A stretch of DNA of 64,000 bases from Rhizobiaceae bacterium. GTDB lineage: Bacteria > Pseudomonadota > Alphaproteobacteria > Rhizobiales > Rhizobiaceae. Made by a program: the position numbers and the translations under genes. The DNA lies in contig JAEPNK010000001.1 in assembly GCA_017643495.1 (NCBI GenBank), forward strand, positions 229,623-293,622. The letters are read 5' to 3'. The notes under the pieces are model-generated. The model saw nothing but the letters and a program-made list of their open reading frames with translations, did not search any database and had not been told where the DNA came from. This document shows, one piece after another, positions 44,757-54,923 of the stretch (the first letter of the stretch is position 1; each line of letters begins with the position of its first letter).

Positions 44757-45314
44757 CTAGTCCTTCGGTGTGAAGGTGTCCTTGAGTTTTTCAAGCGTTC
44801 TGTCGGTTGACTCGGCAATGTCCCGGAAGGATTTCTTCACTGCACCGTCAATCCGCTTTACCGTGTTCGCCGTCCCCTTGCCCAACTTTTCAAAGAACTC
44901 GGAAGTACCATCACGAACAAGGACATATCCGTCCTTGAAGCGGTATAAGGCCGGTTTCGGCTTTGGTTTGTCTGCAGTTGGGTTGGGCTTGCCGGCCCCC
45001 TCTTCCGGAAGTGGCGTTGCATGCGCTTCCAACCCGTGCTGCTGACCTTCTTCTATTGGGTTCGCGGTCACCGGATCAGGACTGCCATTTCCGGCCAGCC
45101 CTTCTGCATGCAGACTTTTGACCGGCTTCGCCTCACAACGGGCAGTGATGACCGGATAATCGTAGTTCTGGTTTTTCAGCAATGCATCAGGGATTGCCGC
45201 ATCACATTCAGACTTGCTTTGCCACTGCTTTGACGATTCTTCGATGAAGTCACAATCCACAGCTTCATCACCACAGCCCATCACAGTCATGACGACAAGT
45301 GTTGCGTACAACAT
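44757..45314 (-). CDS. hypothetical lipoprotein
   Basis: I do not recognise this 185-residue protein. It starts with a short signal sequence ending in VMGC (Cys14), a plausible lipobox. Further cysteines are at 21, 38 and 60 in the mature part. A Pro/Glu/Lys-rich linker (about 75-120) leads to a helical, charged C-terminal third with GKGTANTVKRIDGAVKKSF. AGGAG nine bases upstream supports ATG 45314. It is convergent with hutC, and no partner gene is evident. A role in the envelope is inferred from the lipobox only. Confidence 0.72.
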   Translation of the reverse strand: MLYATLVVMTVMGCGDEAVDCDFIEESSKQWQSKSECDAAIPDALLKNQNYDYPVITARCEAKPVKSLHAEGLAGNGSPDPVTANPIEEGQQHGLEAHATPLPEEGAGKPNPTADKPKPKPALYRFKDGYVLVRDGTSEFFEKLGKGTANTVKRIDGAVKKSFRDIAESTDRTLEKLKDTFTPKD

Positions 45315-45405
45315 GACTTGTTTCTCCTGTTCCGTTCACAGTCGGGATAGAGTGCAAAAAAGGCAGATTTGCGAAACCGCTGACCGATACAGGAAACGCT
45401 CGGTA

Positions 45406-46065
45406 TCAGCCAGGGTTCAGAGCCAGGGCAGCATCGATCAACGTCAACGCATCATCACTTGCCCAGTGAGCAGGTCCGTTCAGGACGCCAAGCGCACAGG
45501 AATTCTCATCGACAATCAGCGTTGTCGGCATTCCCAGCGCCACACCCTTTTCGCGCAATTGCTGGAACGCTTCCATTGTTGAATCCTGGTAAAAGGGAAG
45601 TGCCGTCAACCCGACCTGTTCATAAAAGGCCTTTGGTTTTTCCGCACTACCCAGATCGATACTGACCGCAACCACATCAAACCTGTCACCCGCTCTTGTT
45701 TTCTGCAATTCCTCGAAATAGGGCATTTCCTCCCGACAGGGAGGACACCAGGTTGCCCAGAGATTGAACAGGACAACCTTGCCCTTCCAGTCTTCAAGAG
45801 TTTTGTTCACACCCTCACTATCCTTGAAAGCGATGAAGCTCATGTCGAGCGGTTCTTCAATTCCGCGGAACGCAGCAAGTTCACCTACAGCTGCCTGATC
45901 AAGCGTTTTTCCCCTTTGCACCGCCAGTTCACAGCTTGGCTGCTGTGTTTCTGCTGCAGTCTGTCGGTCGGATTGGTTGCCATAAGTGGCAAGGATGACG
46001 TATACGCCAACACCAAGAAGGCCAAGTACGGCCACACCGATCATCACTTTGTTTCGCATCATCAT
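45406..46065 (-). CDS. tlpA: TlpA-type thiol:disulfide interchange protein
   Basis: A 219-residue membrane-anchored thioredoxin-like protein. A single N-terminal helix (about 8-26) is followed by a periplasmic AhpC/TSA-thioredoxin fold with [15 protein letters not shown] (Cys107, Cys110) and a GMPTTLIVD cis-proline motif. TlpA reduces cytochrome c oxidase assembly or other periplasmic thiols in rhizobia. It is divergent from argH with a 35-base gap, a conserved arrangement in Hyphomicrobiales. Confidence 0.93.
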   Translation of the reverse strand: MMMRNKVMIGVAVLGLLGVGVYVILATYGNQSDRQTAAETQQPSCELAVQRGKTLDQAAVGELAAFRGIEEPLDMSFIAFKDSEGVNKTLEDWKGKVVLFNLWATWCPPCREEMPYFEELQKTRAGDRFDVVAVSIDLGSAEKPKAFYEQVGLTALPFYQDSTMEAFQQLREKGVALGMPTTLIVDENSCALGVLNGPAHWASDDALTLIDAALALNPG

Positions 46066-46100
46066 TTCCGTTTCAACATACCAACCCGAAAGACAGGCTC

Positions 46101-47501
46101 ATGAGTGACAGTCAGCAAGGCAACAAAATGTGGGGCGGTCGCTTTGCCTCTGGCCCGGACGCCATCATGGAGGAGATCAACGCATCAATCGATTTCGATC
46201 GAAAACTGTATATCCAGGACATAGAAGGCTCCAAGGCGCATGCCGCAATGTTGGCCACCAGAGGCATCATTTCAAGCGATGACGCAAGTCAAATTGCCTC
46301 AGGCCTGGACACGATTCTGTCAGAGATAGAGAGGGGTGAGTTTGAATTTTCCCGGGCTCTGGAAGACATTCACATGAATGTGGAAAGCCGGCTGAGGGAA
46401 CTGGTCGGTGATGCGGCAGGCAGGTTGCACACTGCACGCTCCCGCAATGATCAGGTAGCGCTGGATTTTCGCATGTGGGTACGCGAACAGGCAAAAGCCA
46501 TGTGCACCTCGATAGAAAGGCTGATGAATGTTTTGCTGGAAAAAGCAGAAACACACGCGGACAGCATCATGCCCGGCTTTACCCATTTGCAATCTGCCCA
46601 ACCCGTCACATTTGGCCATCACTGTCTGGCTTATGTCGAAATGCTTGCCCGGGACCGGTCCCGCTTTGCAGACGCACTTGAACGGATGAATGAATGCCCG
46701 CTTGGCGCTGCAGCACTGGCCGGGACAGGATTTGACATCGACAGGCATCAAACATCCGGTTCACTCGGTTTCCGCGAACCGACACGCAATTCCCTCGACA
46801 CTGTATCGGATCGGGACTTCGCCCTGGAATTTCTTTCTGCCGCCAGCATATGTGGTACGCATCTGTCCCGACTGGCAGAGGAAATCGTGATATGGTCGAC
46901 ACCCCAATTCGGATTTGTCACCATGTCAGATCGTTTTTCTACCGGCTCATCAATCATGCCCCAGAAAAAAAATCCCGATGCAGCCGAACTTGTCCGTGGC
47001 AAAATCGGCAGGGTAAACGGATCTCTGGTCGGACTTCTGACGGTCATGAAGGGTTTGCCGCTCACCTATTCAAAAGACATGCAGGAAGACAAGGAAGGCG
47101 TGTTCGATGCTGCCGAAACGCTTGAACTCTGCCTTGCTGCAATGATCGGAATGATTGGTGACATGCGCGTCAACACACAAAACATGAAAGCTGCTGCCGG
47201 TTCGGGTTTTTCCACCGCCACCGATCTCGCAGACTGGCTTGTGCGGGAGGCAGGCCTCCCTTTCCGGGATGCCCACCATGTTACCGGCCGGGCTGTCGCA
47301 CTCGCGGAAAGCGAAGGCAAGCAATTGCACCAACTTCCGCTCGATGCACTCCAGTCCATACACGGAAGCATTACAAAAGGAATCTATGACGTTCTTTCCG
47401 TTGATGCTTCAGTCGCAAGTCGCACCAGTTTCGGTGGAACCGCACCGCAGAATGTCCGCTCGCAGGTCAATTACTGGAAAGACCGGCTGGCGGCGGAGTG
47501 A
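46101..47501 (+). CDS. argH: argininosuccinate lyase
   Basis: A 466-residue fumarase/aspartase-superfamily enzyme that makes arginine and fumarate from argininosuccinate. [13 protein letters not shown] is at the N-terminus, [13 protein letters not shown] and TRSSIMP-type signature [16 protein letters not shown] (about 287-302) give the catalytic serine loop. First gene of a run argH-lptM-lysA-TIGR02302. Confidence 0.97.
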   Translation: MSDSQQGNKMWGGRFASGPDAIMEEINASIDFDRKLYIQDIEGSKAHAAMLATRGIISSDDASQIASGLDTILSEIERGEFEFSRALEDIHMNVESRLRELVGDAAGRLHTARSRNDQVALDFRMWVREQAKAMCTSIERLMNVLLEKAETHADSIMPGFTHLQSAQPVTFGHHCLAYVEMLARDRSRFADALERMNECPLGAAALAGTGFDIDRHQTSGSLGFREPTRNSLDTVSDRDFALEFLSAASICGTHLSRLAEEIVIWSTPQFGFVTMSDRFSTGSSIMPQKKNPDAAELVRGKIGRVNGSLVGLLTVMKGLPLTYSKDMQEDKEGVFDAAETLELCLAAMIGMIGDMRVNTQNMKAAAGSGFSTATDLADWLVREAGLPFRDAHHVTGRAVALAESEGKQLHQLPLDALQSIHGSITKGIYDVLSVDASVASRTSFGGTAPQNVRSQVNYWKDRLAAE

Positions 47502-47581
47502 CCGGAATCGGTCAATCGGCATTTGACAATCGCGACACGTTATCGAATATGGGGCCAACCAGTCCAACACAAGAGACCGAC

Positions 47582-47785
47582 ATGCTTTCTGGCATCGCAA
47601 AACCCGCATCAGGTATCCTGATCGTTCTCTCGCTCGCAATTGCGGTTTCCGCATGCGGAAGACGGGGCAATCTTGAACCACCGCCATCCGGATTGAGCGG
47701 ATATGAAGAAGCAGACCCGGCTCGCGAACCGCAGGAAAGACCTGAAAGGCCGGACAAGCCGTTTGTTCTCGACCCGCTTCTTTAA
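47582..47785 (+). CDS. lptM: LptM-like small lipoprotein
   Basis: A 67-residue lipoprotein. The signal peptide ends in the lipobox VSAC (Cys25), immediately followed by the LptM pattern CGRRGNLEPPP. In E. coli, LptM assists oxidative maturation of the LptD lipopolysaccharide translocon. ATG 47582 starts a canonical signal; an in-frame start at 47498 would overlap argH and displace the signal. It sits between argH and lysA as in many proteobacteria. Confidence 0.88.
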   Translation: MLSGIAKPASGILIVLSLAIAVSACGRRGNLEPPPSGLSGYEEADPAREPQERPERPDKPFVLDPLL

Positions 47786-47876
47786 CAGGCATTCGCCGGT
47801 TTGTCCGGCAGTCCGTCGCACAACAAGAACATCTGGCTGGAAGAAGCTTTCACGATCCGGCCGCTTGTGAGTTTCC

Positions 47877-49142
47877 ATGAACCATTTCCACTATATTGAC
47901 GGTTTTCTGCACGCTGAAAACGTAGACTTGCGCGACGTGGCACGAGAGGTGGGCACACCTTTTTACTGCTATTCGACAGCAACACTTGTGCGCCACTACA
48001 CGGTCTTTTCCCAGGCCTTCAGCGATATTGATGCAAAGGTTTGTTACGCACTGAAAGCCAATTCAAACCAGGCTGTGCTGAAAACACTCGCAGCGCTGGG
48101 ATGCGGTGCGGATGTGGTTTCAGCGGGTGAACTGAAGCGCGCCCTTGCAGCTGGCATGTCACCGGACAAGATCATGTTCTCCGGCGTTGGAAAAACAGCC
48201 TCGGAAATTGATGAAGCCCTTGATGCAAACATTTTCTGTTTCAATGTGGAATCGCTTCCCGAATTGCACCAGCTATCCGCCCGGGCTGTTGCCAAAGGGG
48301 TAGAGGCCCCCGTCTCACTCCGCATCAACCCGGATGTGGACGCCAGGACACATGCCAAGATCTCTACAGGCAAGGCCGGAGACAAGTTTGGCATTGCCTG
48401 GACGGATGCACAGGCAGCCTATGAGATTGCTGCCGGACTTCCCGGCCTGAAAGTCAGCGGCATAGACATGCATATTGGCAGCCAGATCATCGACCTTGAA
48501 CCTTTTGACACGGCATTTTCAAGATTGGGTGAGTTGATCGGGAAATTGCGCAGCAACGGACACACAATCAGCCATGTGGATGTTGGAGGCGGCTTGGGCA
48601 TTCCGTACCGCAATGACAACAACCCGCCACCGCTTCCAGATGCTTATGCACAGGTCGTGAAGAAACATGTCAGAAAACTGGAATGTGAAATTGTCTTTGA
48701 ACCGGGCAGAATGATTGCCGGGAATGCCGGCATACTGGTTGGCGAAGTGATCTACATCAAGGAAACACCTGACAAGACTTTCATAATCGGCAATACGGCA
48801 ATGAATGATCTCATTCGCCCTACCCTTTATGAGGCCTGGCATGAGGTCATCCCGGTTGAGGAGGCTCGCTTGAGCGACGCACCTTTACATGGAGATCTGG
48901 TTGGCCCGGTTTGCGAGACCGGAGACTTCATCGCCAAGGATCGTCCATTGCCTGCCCTGCAACCCGGTGACCTTTATGCGATTGGTTCCGCAGGCGCTTA
49001 CGGAGCTGTCCAGTCCGGAACCTACAATACAAGGCCACTGGTGCCGGAAGTTCTGGTTCACGAATCATCGTTTCATGTGGTTCGCCCACGCATTGATGCA
49101 GAAGCACTGATCGCCATGGACCGTGTTCCCCCCTGGTTGTAA
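47877..49142 (+). CDS. lysA: diaminopimelate decarboxylase
   Basis: A 421-residue PLP enzyme for the last step of lysine synthesis. Lys60 in CYALKANSN forms the Schiff base. HIGSQI, the glycine-rich DVGGGLGIPY and FEPGRMIAGNAGILV follow, and the C-terminal GPVCETGDFIAKD carries the active-site cysteine from the second subunit. It lies 91 bases after lptM. Confidence 0.97.
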   Translation: MNHFHYIDGFLHAENVDLRDVAREVGTPFYCYSTATLVRHYTVFSQAFSDIDAKVCYALKANSNQAVLKTLAALGCGADVVSAGELKRALAAGMSPDKIMFSGVGKTASEIDEALDANIFCFNVESLPELHQLSARAVAKGVEAPVSLRINPDVDARTHAKISTGKAGDKFGIAWTDAQAAYEIAAGLPGLKVSGIDMHIGSQIIDLEPFDTAFSRLGELIGKLRSNGHTISHVDVGGGLGIPYRNDNNPPPLPDAYAQVVKKHVRKLECEIVFEPGRMIAGNAGILVGEVIYIKETPDKTFIIGNTAMNDLIRPTLYEAWHEVIPVEEARLSDAPLHGDLVGPVCETGDFIAKDRPLPALQPGDLYAIGSAGAYGAVQSGTYNTRPLVPEVLVHESSFHVVRPRIDAEALIAMDRVPPWL

Positions 49143-49172
49143 CGGCAAGCCGGCCCGCCATCGATCACAAAT

Positions 49173-51839
49173 TTGACAGTAGGTGAACTAGGCCTCGAAA
49201 TAGCCGGGTTTTGTGCTACCCTTCTCCCAACCGAAGATGGAAAGGTTGGTATACTGACAAGGGAACACAACCAGAATCCGCATCTTTCCCGCACATATCC
49301 TGTACGTGCGAGTGCATGGCTGTTTCTTTTCTGGGAAAAAGCGTGGCCGTTGCTTGTGCCCTTTTTCATGGTCACCTGCGTCTATCTGACATTTTCCTGG
49401 GGTGGTGGCTGGCAATTTCTCAATACGCATTTGCCGGACTTCGTAACCTGGCTGTTCCGTAGTGCCTTCGCGATAGCAGCTTTCCTGTCACTATGGCCAC
49501 TCGGCAAGTTCGAACTTCCCACCCGATCGGAAGTCACACGACGAATTGAGACAGGTTCCAGGCTCCTGCACCGCCCCCTATCTGCTCGCGAAGATGCACT
49601 TGCATTTGGCGACAATGACGGATTTTCCGCAGCTCTTTGGCGTGAACACCAGTCTCGCATGAATGCCAGGCTTGAGAACCTGACTTCCGGCACCCCTGCA
49701 CCACAGGCTTCACGGTTTGACCCGTTTGCCATAAGGGCAATGCTGCCAATAGCCGCCTTTGCAGCATTTTTCTTTTCGTTCTCGCCGTTTGGTGGCAGCA
49801 TTGTTGATGTGTCAGGCATAAGCAAGACAGGCAACAGGCCTGAAACCCGGATGGACGCCTGGATCAATCCGCCATCCTACACCCGAAAGCCCCCTGTCTA
49901 TCTGACCATGAACGACAGGGATGCCAGACCAACGGGCGTACAGGTCCCTGTCGGCAGCAATTTTGTCCTGCGTTTTGTCGGCGACACCGATGTGCACCTT
50001 GCAGTGAATGACGGACAACATGACAAGGACATCAATCCCGATAAACTTGATGAAGCTCTGGGGGAAGCTGAATTCAATCTCACCCTTCAGGAAGACAGTG
50101 TTGTACGCCTCGTTCACAAGGGCCGTGAAATAGCACAATGGGGAATATCGCTGACCGGGGATACGGCTCCGGAGATCGCGTTTTTTGAAGAACCCCGCGC
50201 TGCTTTGTCCGGCTCACTTGAACTCACATACACCGTAAAAGATGATTATGGTGTCGTCAGTGCAGAAGCAGATATCCGTTCTCTTGAACAGGTTGCCGAA
50301 GGCGCTGTTCCCCTGATTGAGCCTCCCGAACTAAGGCTTCCACTGCCTCGCCAGCGTGCCAGGTCCGGGGTCTCAAAGATTAACCGCGACCTGACAAAGC
50401 ATCCCTGGGCCGGTAGCAGGGTCGCCCTTACACTGGTTGCCAGGGATGATCTCGAACAGGAAGGGCGTAGCGAGACCAGGGAAATTCAACTCCCCGGACG
50501 CCGCTTTTCCAAACCTCTGGCGCAAGCCCTGATTGAACAGCGCCGCATTCTGGCACTTGACGCCCGCCAGCAATTCAGGGTCGCAAACCTGCTTGATGCC
50601 GTATCGTCCGGCCCGCCGGAATATATAGACAATACCAACGCATTTCTCGGAATGCGTATTGCTTACCGGCGAATAGTCGATGCCAAAAACCATGATGACC
50701 TGCGTTCATCGCTGGACTTGTTGTGGGAAATCGCGCTTGGCGTCGAATTTGGTGATTTGAGCGAAGCCGAACGGCGACTTCGCGAAGCCCAGGAAAAACT
50801 TAGTGAAGCTCTTGAGAATGGCGCCTCTGACGAAGAGATTGATGAACTCATGAAAGAGCTTCGCCAGGCCATGAACGAAATGCTTCAGGCTCTTTCCGAG
50901 CAGGCACGCAACAATCCGCAACAACAGAATCCGTTCAATCCCGACCAGTTGCAACAGCTCACCCAGAATGATCTGGAAAACATGATGAAGCAGATCGAGA
51001 ACTTGGCAAAATCGGGATCAAAAGATGCTGCAAGACAACTTCTGAGTGAAATGCAGCGCATGATGGACAATCTACGCGCCGGACAACATCAGCAGCAGCG
51101 CCAAGCCGAAGGCAACGAGATGAACCGGGCCCTCGACAAGCTGAGCGAGATGATGCAGGAGCAGCAGCGCCTGATGAACGAAACCTATCGCATGCAACGA
51201 CAGCAGCAACAGCAAGGCAGAAACAACCCGAACGGCCAACAAGACCTGCAGAACCGTGATCAGCAGGATCAGGCCATGCGGCCTCAACGCGACCCCAACG
51301 GACAGCAACAGGGAGAGATGACCCAGGAACAACTCGCTGAGGCCCTCTCAAAGCTTCGTGAACAACAGGAAGCCTTGCGCCAGCAACTCGGTGAACTGGG
51401 TGAACAGATGGAGGGCTTGGGCCTGGAACCGTCAGAAGAGTTGAACAATGCCCAGAACGAAATGGGGCAGGCAGGTGAGAACCTTGGCAAGGGCCAGACA
51501 GGTGAAGCTGCAACTGATCAGGCGCAGGCACTGGAGCAACTGCGGCAGGGCGCACAAAACATGATGCAACAGATGGCCGGCGACCGCCAGCAGGGCGGTG
51601 AGCAACAGGCCCAACAGGGAGGCCAGGGAGGCGTTCGCGATGGTCAACGCTCAAACGATCCGCTTGGACGCAATCGTGAGGGGCAGGCAACTGATAGCCG
51701 CAGTAATGTTCAGGTGCCCAACGAGATTGACGCACAGCGTGCACGCCGCGTTCTCGATGCCATCCGGGAAAGACTGTCCATTCCCGAGCATCCGCTTATC
51801 GAGAAAAACTATCTGGAGCGCCTTCTTCGCAAAGAATAG
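49173..51839 (+). CDS. TIGR02302 / DUF4175 family membrane protein
   Basis: An 888-residue protein with two N-terminal membrane helices (about 60-80 and 90-108), a third near 190-205, a large beta-rich middle with repeated ligand-like folds (220-430), and a very Gln/Asn/Met-rich, coiled-coil C-terminal half (about 540-840). It ends SIPEHPLIEKNYLERLL. The family is specific to alphaproteobacteria and of unknown function; location after lysA is conserved. The start is uncertain: TTG 49173 is used and no better start is seen before the first helix. Confidence 0.85.
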   Translation: MTVGELGLEIAGFCATLLPTEDGKVGILTREHNQNPHLSRTYPVRASAWLFLFWEKAWPLLVPFFMVTCVYLTFSWGGGWQFLNTHLPDFVTWLFRSAFAIAAFLSLWPLGKFELPTRSEVTRRIETGSRLLHRPLSAREDALAFGDNDGFSAALWREHQSRMNARLENLTSGTPAPQASRFDPFAIRAMLPIAAFAAFFFSFSPFGGSIVDVSGISKTGNRPETRMDAWINPPSYTRKPPVYLTMNDRDARPTGVQVPVGSNFVLRFVGDTDVHLAVNDGQHDKDINPDKLDEALGEAEFNLTLQEDSVVRLVHKGREIAQWGISLTGDTAPEIAFFEEPRAALSGSLELTYTVKDDYGVVSAEADIRSLEQVAEGAVPLIEPPELRLPLPRQRARSGVSKINRDLTKHPWAGSRVALTLVARDDLEQEGRSETREIQLPGRRFSKPLAQALIEQRRILALDARQQFRVANLLDAVSSGPPEYIDNTNAFLGMRIAYRRIVDAKNHDDLRSSLDLLWEIALGVEFGDLSEAERRLREAQEKLSEALENGASDEEIDELMKELRQAMNEMLQALSEQARNNPQQQNPFNPDQLQQLTQNDLENMMKQIENLAKSGSKDAARQLLSEMQRMMDNLRAGQHQQQRQAEGNEMNRALDKLSEMMQEQQRLMNETYRMQRQQQQQGRNNPNGQQDLQNRDQQDQAMRPQRDPNGQQQGEMTQEQLAEALSKLREQQEALRQQLGELGEQMEGLGLEPSEELNNAQNEMGQAGENLGKGQTGEAATDQAQALEQLRQGAQNMMQQMAGDRQQGGEQQAQQGGQGGVRDGQRSNDPLGRNREGQATDSRSNVQVPNEIDAQRARRVLDAIRERLSIPEHPLIEKNYLERLLRKE

Positions 51840-51867
51840 TCCGGTTGGCTCACAAGGCAGCCAGACA

Positions 51868-52407
51868 CTATTCTCCGACAACCACTCCTACAAACGGGAG
51901 TTCCCGGAAGGCATGGGCAACATCCATTCCGTACCCCACCACAAACTTGTCCGGACATTCAAAACCCACATAGTCAGCCTCGATTTCCTTCTTTCTGCGC
52001 GAGCGCTTGTCGAGAAGGGTAACGAGGGCAACGTTGCTGGCGCCCCGCGAATGCATCAGGTCGCGGACATATTCCAATGTCCCTCCCGATTCCAGAATGT
52101 CATCAACAAGGATCACATTGCGCCCGGTGACATCACTTTCGATATCCCGCAAAACCTTGGGTTCACCGGCTTCCGTACCCGAGCCATAACTTGAAATGGA
52201 TATGAACTCGACTTCCGGCGACAGGCCTGCCCTGTGAAGGGACCGTATCAGGTCTGCTGCAAAGACAAACGAGCCCTTGAGCACGGATATCACGAGCGGG
52301 TTGTCGAGATCGCTGAGTGCAATTTCCTCAGCCAGTTCACGGTTGCGGCGTTCTATCTGTTCGGCACTGAACAGAACCTCGATTTTCTTGTCCCTGACGA
52401 CAGGCAT
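51868..52407 (-). CDS. hpt: hypoxanthine phosphoribosyltransferase
   Basis: A 179-residue purine-salvage enzyme that makes IMP/GMP from the free base and PRPP. The PRPP motif is VILVDDILESGGTL, and the flexible-loop stretch SISSYGSGTEAG, LLDKRSRRKKEIEADYVGF and a C-terminal GYGMDVAHAFRELP are typical of Hpt. It is convergent with the TIGR02302 gene and followed upstream by the zinc-ribbon gene on the same strand. Confidence 0.95.
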   Translation of the reverse strand: MPVVRDKKIEVLFSAEQIERRNRELAEEIALSDLDNPLVISVLKGSFVFAADLIRSLHRAGLSPEVEFISISSYGSGTEAGEPKVLRDIESDVTGRNVILVDDILESGGTLEYVRDLMHSRGASNVALVTLLDKRSRRKKEIEADYVGFECPDKFVVGYGMDVAHAFRELPFVGVVVGE

Positions 52408-52430
52408 GATGTTCCCGTTATTGCTTTCAC

Positions 52431-53120
52431 TTATTCGAAGGTCACTTCGACATTGTCTGCGAAAGCCGTATCATGTTGAACAGCACTGGAAAACCGTAAC
52501 TTGCGTTTCCCACCAACAGTTGAAACCGGTGGTGAATAGTACCAGTGAACCAGCTTTTTGCCTCCCGGAGCAAGCAAGGCGATTGCTATGCGCGGAGTGG
52601 CGAGACCCCGTTCCGTCGTATTCTCTATGACACCATGCACCTTGTATATCCGAACGCCGCTCCGGCGCACTGTTTCTTCAAGCCTAACACCCGATATAGA
52701 TAGCCCGCCGCGATGAATACCCTTCGCAACCACGGGGTCTGTGGCAAGGGTGCTCAATGCAAACAAGCCTGCCATCAGGCAAACCAGCAGAACAAACCCA
52801 GCCATGGCCGCAAGACCAAACCTTCTTCCATGACTGTTACGTTTTTCAGAAACCGCATCACCGGTTTTGCGGGTCAGAATGTCTCCGCTGATGGCAGAAA
52901 GCTGATCGATGCCGGTATTTTGTTGCACCTGAAACAATTGCGCGTTTATCGTTTCCGACTTGTTTGCAGCTTTGCCCAAATCACGCCAACTTGTTCCGCA
53001 ATCCCTGCACCACATGCTTCCGCCCTGGCTAACCGGGTTTCCCGGCGTGCCACGTTCATATTCACATGCAGGACATGAATTTGGACAAAGGGCAAGACTT
53101 GGGTCTGGCAAGAGCGGCAC
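52431..53120 (-). CDS. zinc-ribbon membrane protein (MJ0042-like)
   Basis: A 229-residue protein. Cys12, Cys16, Cys19, Cys38 and Cys41 in CPNSCPACE and WCRDCG form an N-terminal zinc ribbon. A membrane helix lies at about 101-126, followed by a periplasmic FxLYD/DUF3426-like domain with VHGVIENTTERGLATP. Proteins of this type lie beside ftsE in many Hyphomicrobiales, and this one is divergent from ftsE. The function is unknown; a zinc-dependent envelope or division role is inferred from place. Confidence 0.8.
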   Translation of the reverse strand: MPLLPDPSLALCPNSCPACEYERGTPGNPVSQGGSMWCRDCGTSWRDLGKAANKSETINAQLFQVQQNTGIDQLSAISGDILTRKTGDAVSEKRNSHGRRFGLAAMAGFVLLVCLMAGLFALSTLATDPVVAKGIHRGGLSISGVRLEETVRRSGVRIYKVHGVIENTTERGLATPRIAIALLAPGGKKLVHWYYSPPVSTVGGKRKLRFSSAVQHDTAFADNVEVTFE

Positions 53121-53246
53121 TCCGGAAAGGTATGGCGGTCCGCAGGAACGGCGGTTTTGCGATTCTCTTGAATCTGTTAAACCAAAACTGTTAACGCTTC
53201 TTCAACCATGTTTCGGATGGCACTATTTCAAGGCGGGTAGTCTCGA

Positions 53247-53906
53247 TTGATAAAGTTTGAAAATGTCGGGCTGCGATACGGCCTTGGTAGGGAAGTTCTC
53301 AGTGACCTTTCCTTTCAGATTGCACCACAGTCATTCCAGTTTCTGACCGGCCCGTCAGGAGCGGGAAAAACCAGCCTCCTTCGGTTGATGTTGATGTCGA
53401 TACGGCCAACCCGTGGACTGATTCGCGTGTTCGGGCGGGAAGCTTCGACAATCGAACCCTGCCAAATGCCCGTAATCAGGCGGAAGATCGGTGTTGTTTT
53501 CCAGGATTTCCGGTTGTTGAACCATCTGACCACCTATGAGAACGTTGCATTGCCCTTGCAGGTTCGTGGGCACATGGAAACAAGTTATCGCCGTGATGTA
53601 ATTGATCTTCTGGACTGGGTGGGGCTGGGCGAACGCATGCATGTTCTCCCTCCCGTACTTTCCGGCGGGGAAAAACAACGCGCGGCCATTGCACGAGCCC
53701 TGATTGACCAGCCGGACATTCTCCTCGCCGATGAACCAACCGGTAACGTTGATCCGCCATTGGCACGCCGCCTGCTCCGGCTATTCATAGAACTTCACCG
53801 GTCCGGAACCTCTGTTGTCATTGCTACCCACGATCTTACCCTGATGGACCAGTTTGATGCCCGGCGCCTGGTTCTAAACTCCGGGAGGTTGCAGATCTAT
53901 GATTGA
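53247..53906 (+). CDS. ftsE: cell-division ATP-binding protein FtsE
   Basis: A 219-residue ABC ATPase that with FtsX regulates peptidoglycan hydrolases at the division site. Walker [11 protein letters not shown] (34-43), signature [16 protein letters not shown] and Walker [13 protein letters not shown] are intact, with H-loop IATHD. The start is TTG 53247 ([12 protein letters not shown]), the usual FtsE N-terminus. The 3' end overlaps ftsX by eight bases. Confidence 0.95.
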   Translation: MIKFENVGLRYGLGREVLSDLSFQIAPQSFQFLTGPSGAGKTSLLRLMLMSIRPTRGLIRVFGREASTIEPCQMPVIRRKIGVVFQDFRLLNHLTTYENVALPLQVRGHMETSYRRDVIDLLDWVGLGERMHVLPPVLSGGEKQRAAIARALIDQPDILLADEPTGNVDPPLARRLLRLFIELHRSGTSVVIATHDLTLMDQFDARRLVLNSGRLQIYD

Positions 53907-54915
53907 ATCCGGAACACCGGCAGAACCGGATAACAAGGCGAAAACCGACAATGGCAACAAGGCGGGCAAGCCTGCCTCCCCGCGCCGTAAACCATCACGA
54001 AAACTTCGCAGCGGCCGGTCAATCGTGCCACGAGAAACCATTGCCGGCACTACGCTGATATTCGTCATCGCCATCATGACCTTCCTTGCCTGCATCACTC
54101 TGGGTGCCGTCTCGATGGTGAACAACAGTGCAGATCGCTGGCGCAGCGATATTTCGCGCGAGGTCACAGTTCAGATTCGCCCTACCGATTCGGTCGACAT
54201 GGAAAGCGCCATTCGTCAGGCCACACAGGTCATCCTTGGTTTTGATGGCGTATCCAGGGTAACCGTACTCAATCCTGCTGAAACAGCCCGTCTCCTTGAG
54301 CCGTGGCTGGGCAGCGGCCTTGACCTGGAAGAGTTGCCTGTACCCCGCCTCATGACAGTGGCACTTACAGGCGATACAGAACCTGATTTTTCGGCAATGC
54401 GTGAAAAACTGGAAGCAGAAGTACCGGGATCAAGCCTTGATGATCACCGCGCCTGGGTAGAGAGACTGACAACCATGGCCATGACCATGGTCGCCGTGGG
54501 AACCGGCATTTTTTTACTCGTCATGGCAGCTACCATCACGACAGTGATATTTGCAACGCGCGGAGCAATGGCGGGAAATCGTGATGTAGTTGAGGTTCTT
54601 CATTTCGTTGGAGCAGACAGCGGCTTTATCTCCAGCCAGTTTCAACGACACTTTCTTTTACTCGGATTAAAAGGAGCTGCTGCTGGTGCAGCGGGTGCAA
54701 TCCTGCTCTTCATCATACTCAGTATTTGGACATCAGCCAGTCTCGCGACACCTGAAGGAGACCAGATCAGCGCATTGTTCGGAACTTTTACACTTTCCTG
54801 GGGTGGCTATGCCGGTATGGTGATTGTTCTGTTTCTCGTGGCCGGACTGACGGCTTTCACATCGCGCTGGACAGTACACCGGCAGGTGAATACGCTTCAG
54901 AACTATCGAAAATAG
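53899..54915 (+). CDS. ftsX: cell-division permease FtsX
   Basis: A 338-residue membrane protein. A basic, disordered N-terminus of about 45 residues precedes the first helix. The periplasmic extracellular domain (about 80-190) has the FtsX pattern SVDMESAIRQATQVILGFDGV. Three C-terminal helices contain the FtsX/MacB-type fold. It pairs with FtsE. A PlsC-like acyltransferase starts eight bases after its stop. Confidence 0.93.
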   Translation: MIESGTPAEPDNKAKTDNGNKAGKPASPRRKPSRKLRSGRSIVPRETIAGTTLIFVIAIMTFLACITLGAVSMVNNSADRWRSDISREVTVQIRPTDSVDMESAIRQATQVILGFDGVSRVTVLNPAETARLLEPWLGSGLDLEELPVPRLMTVALTGDTEPDFSAMREKLEAEVPGSSLDDHRAWVERLTTMAMTMVAVGTGIFLLVMAATITTVIFATRGAMAGNRDVVEVLHFVGADSGFISSQFQRHFLLLGLKGAAAGAAGAILLFIILSIWTSASLATPEGDQISALFGTFTLSWGGYAGMVIVLFLVAGLTAFTSRWTVHRQVNTLQNYRK

Positions 54916-54923
54916 GCAAATTG

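Noticed and set aside
50959-51744. Long open frame on the strand opposite the Gln-rich part of the TIGR02302 gene
   Set aside because: The sense repeat of CAG/CAA codons removes stops on the other strand. The translated product is Pro/Arg/Val-rich without a recognisable domain or ribosome-binding site.
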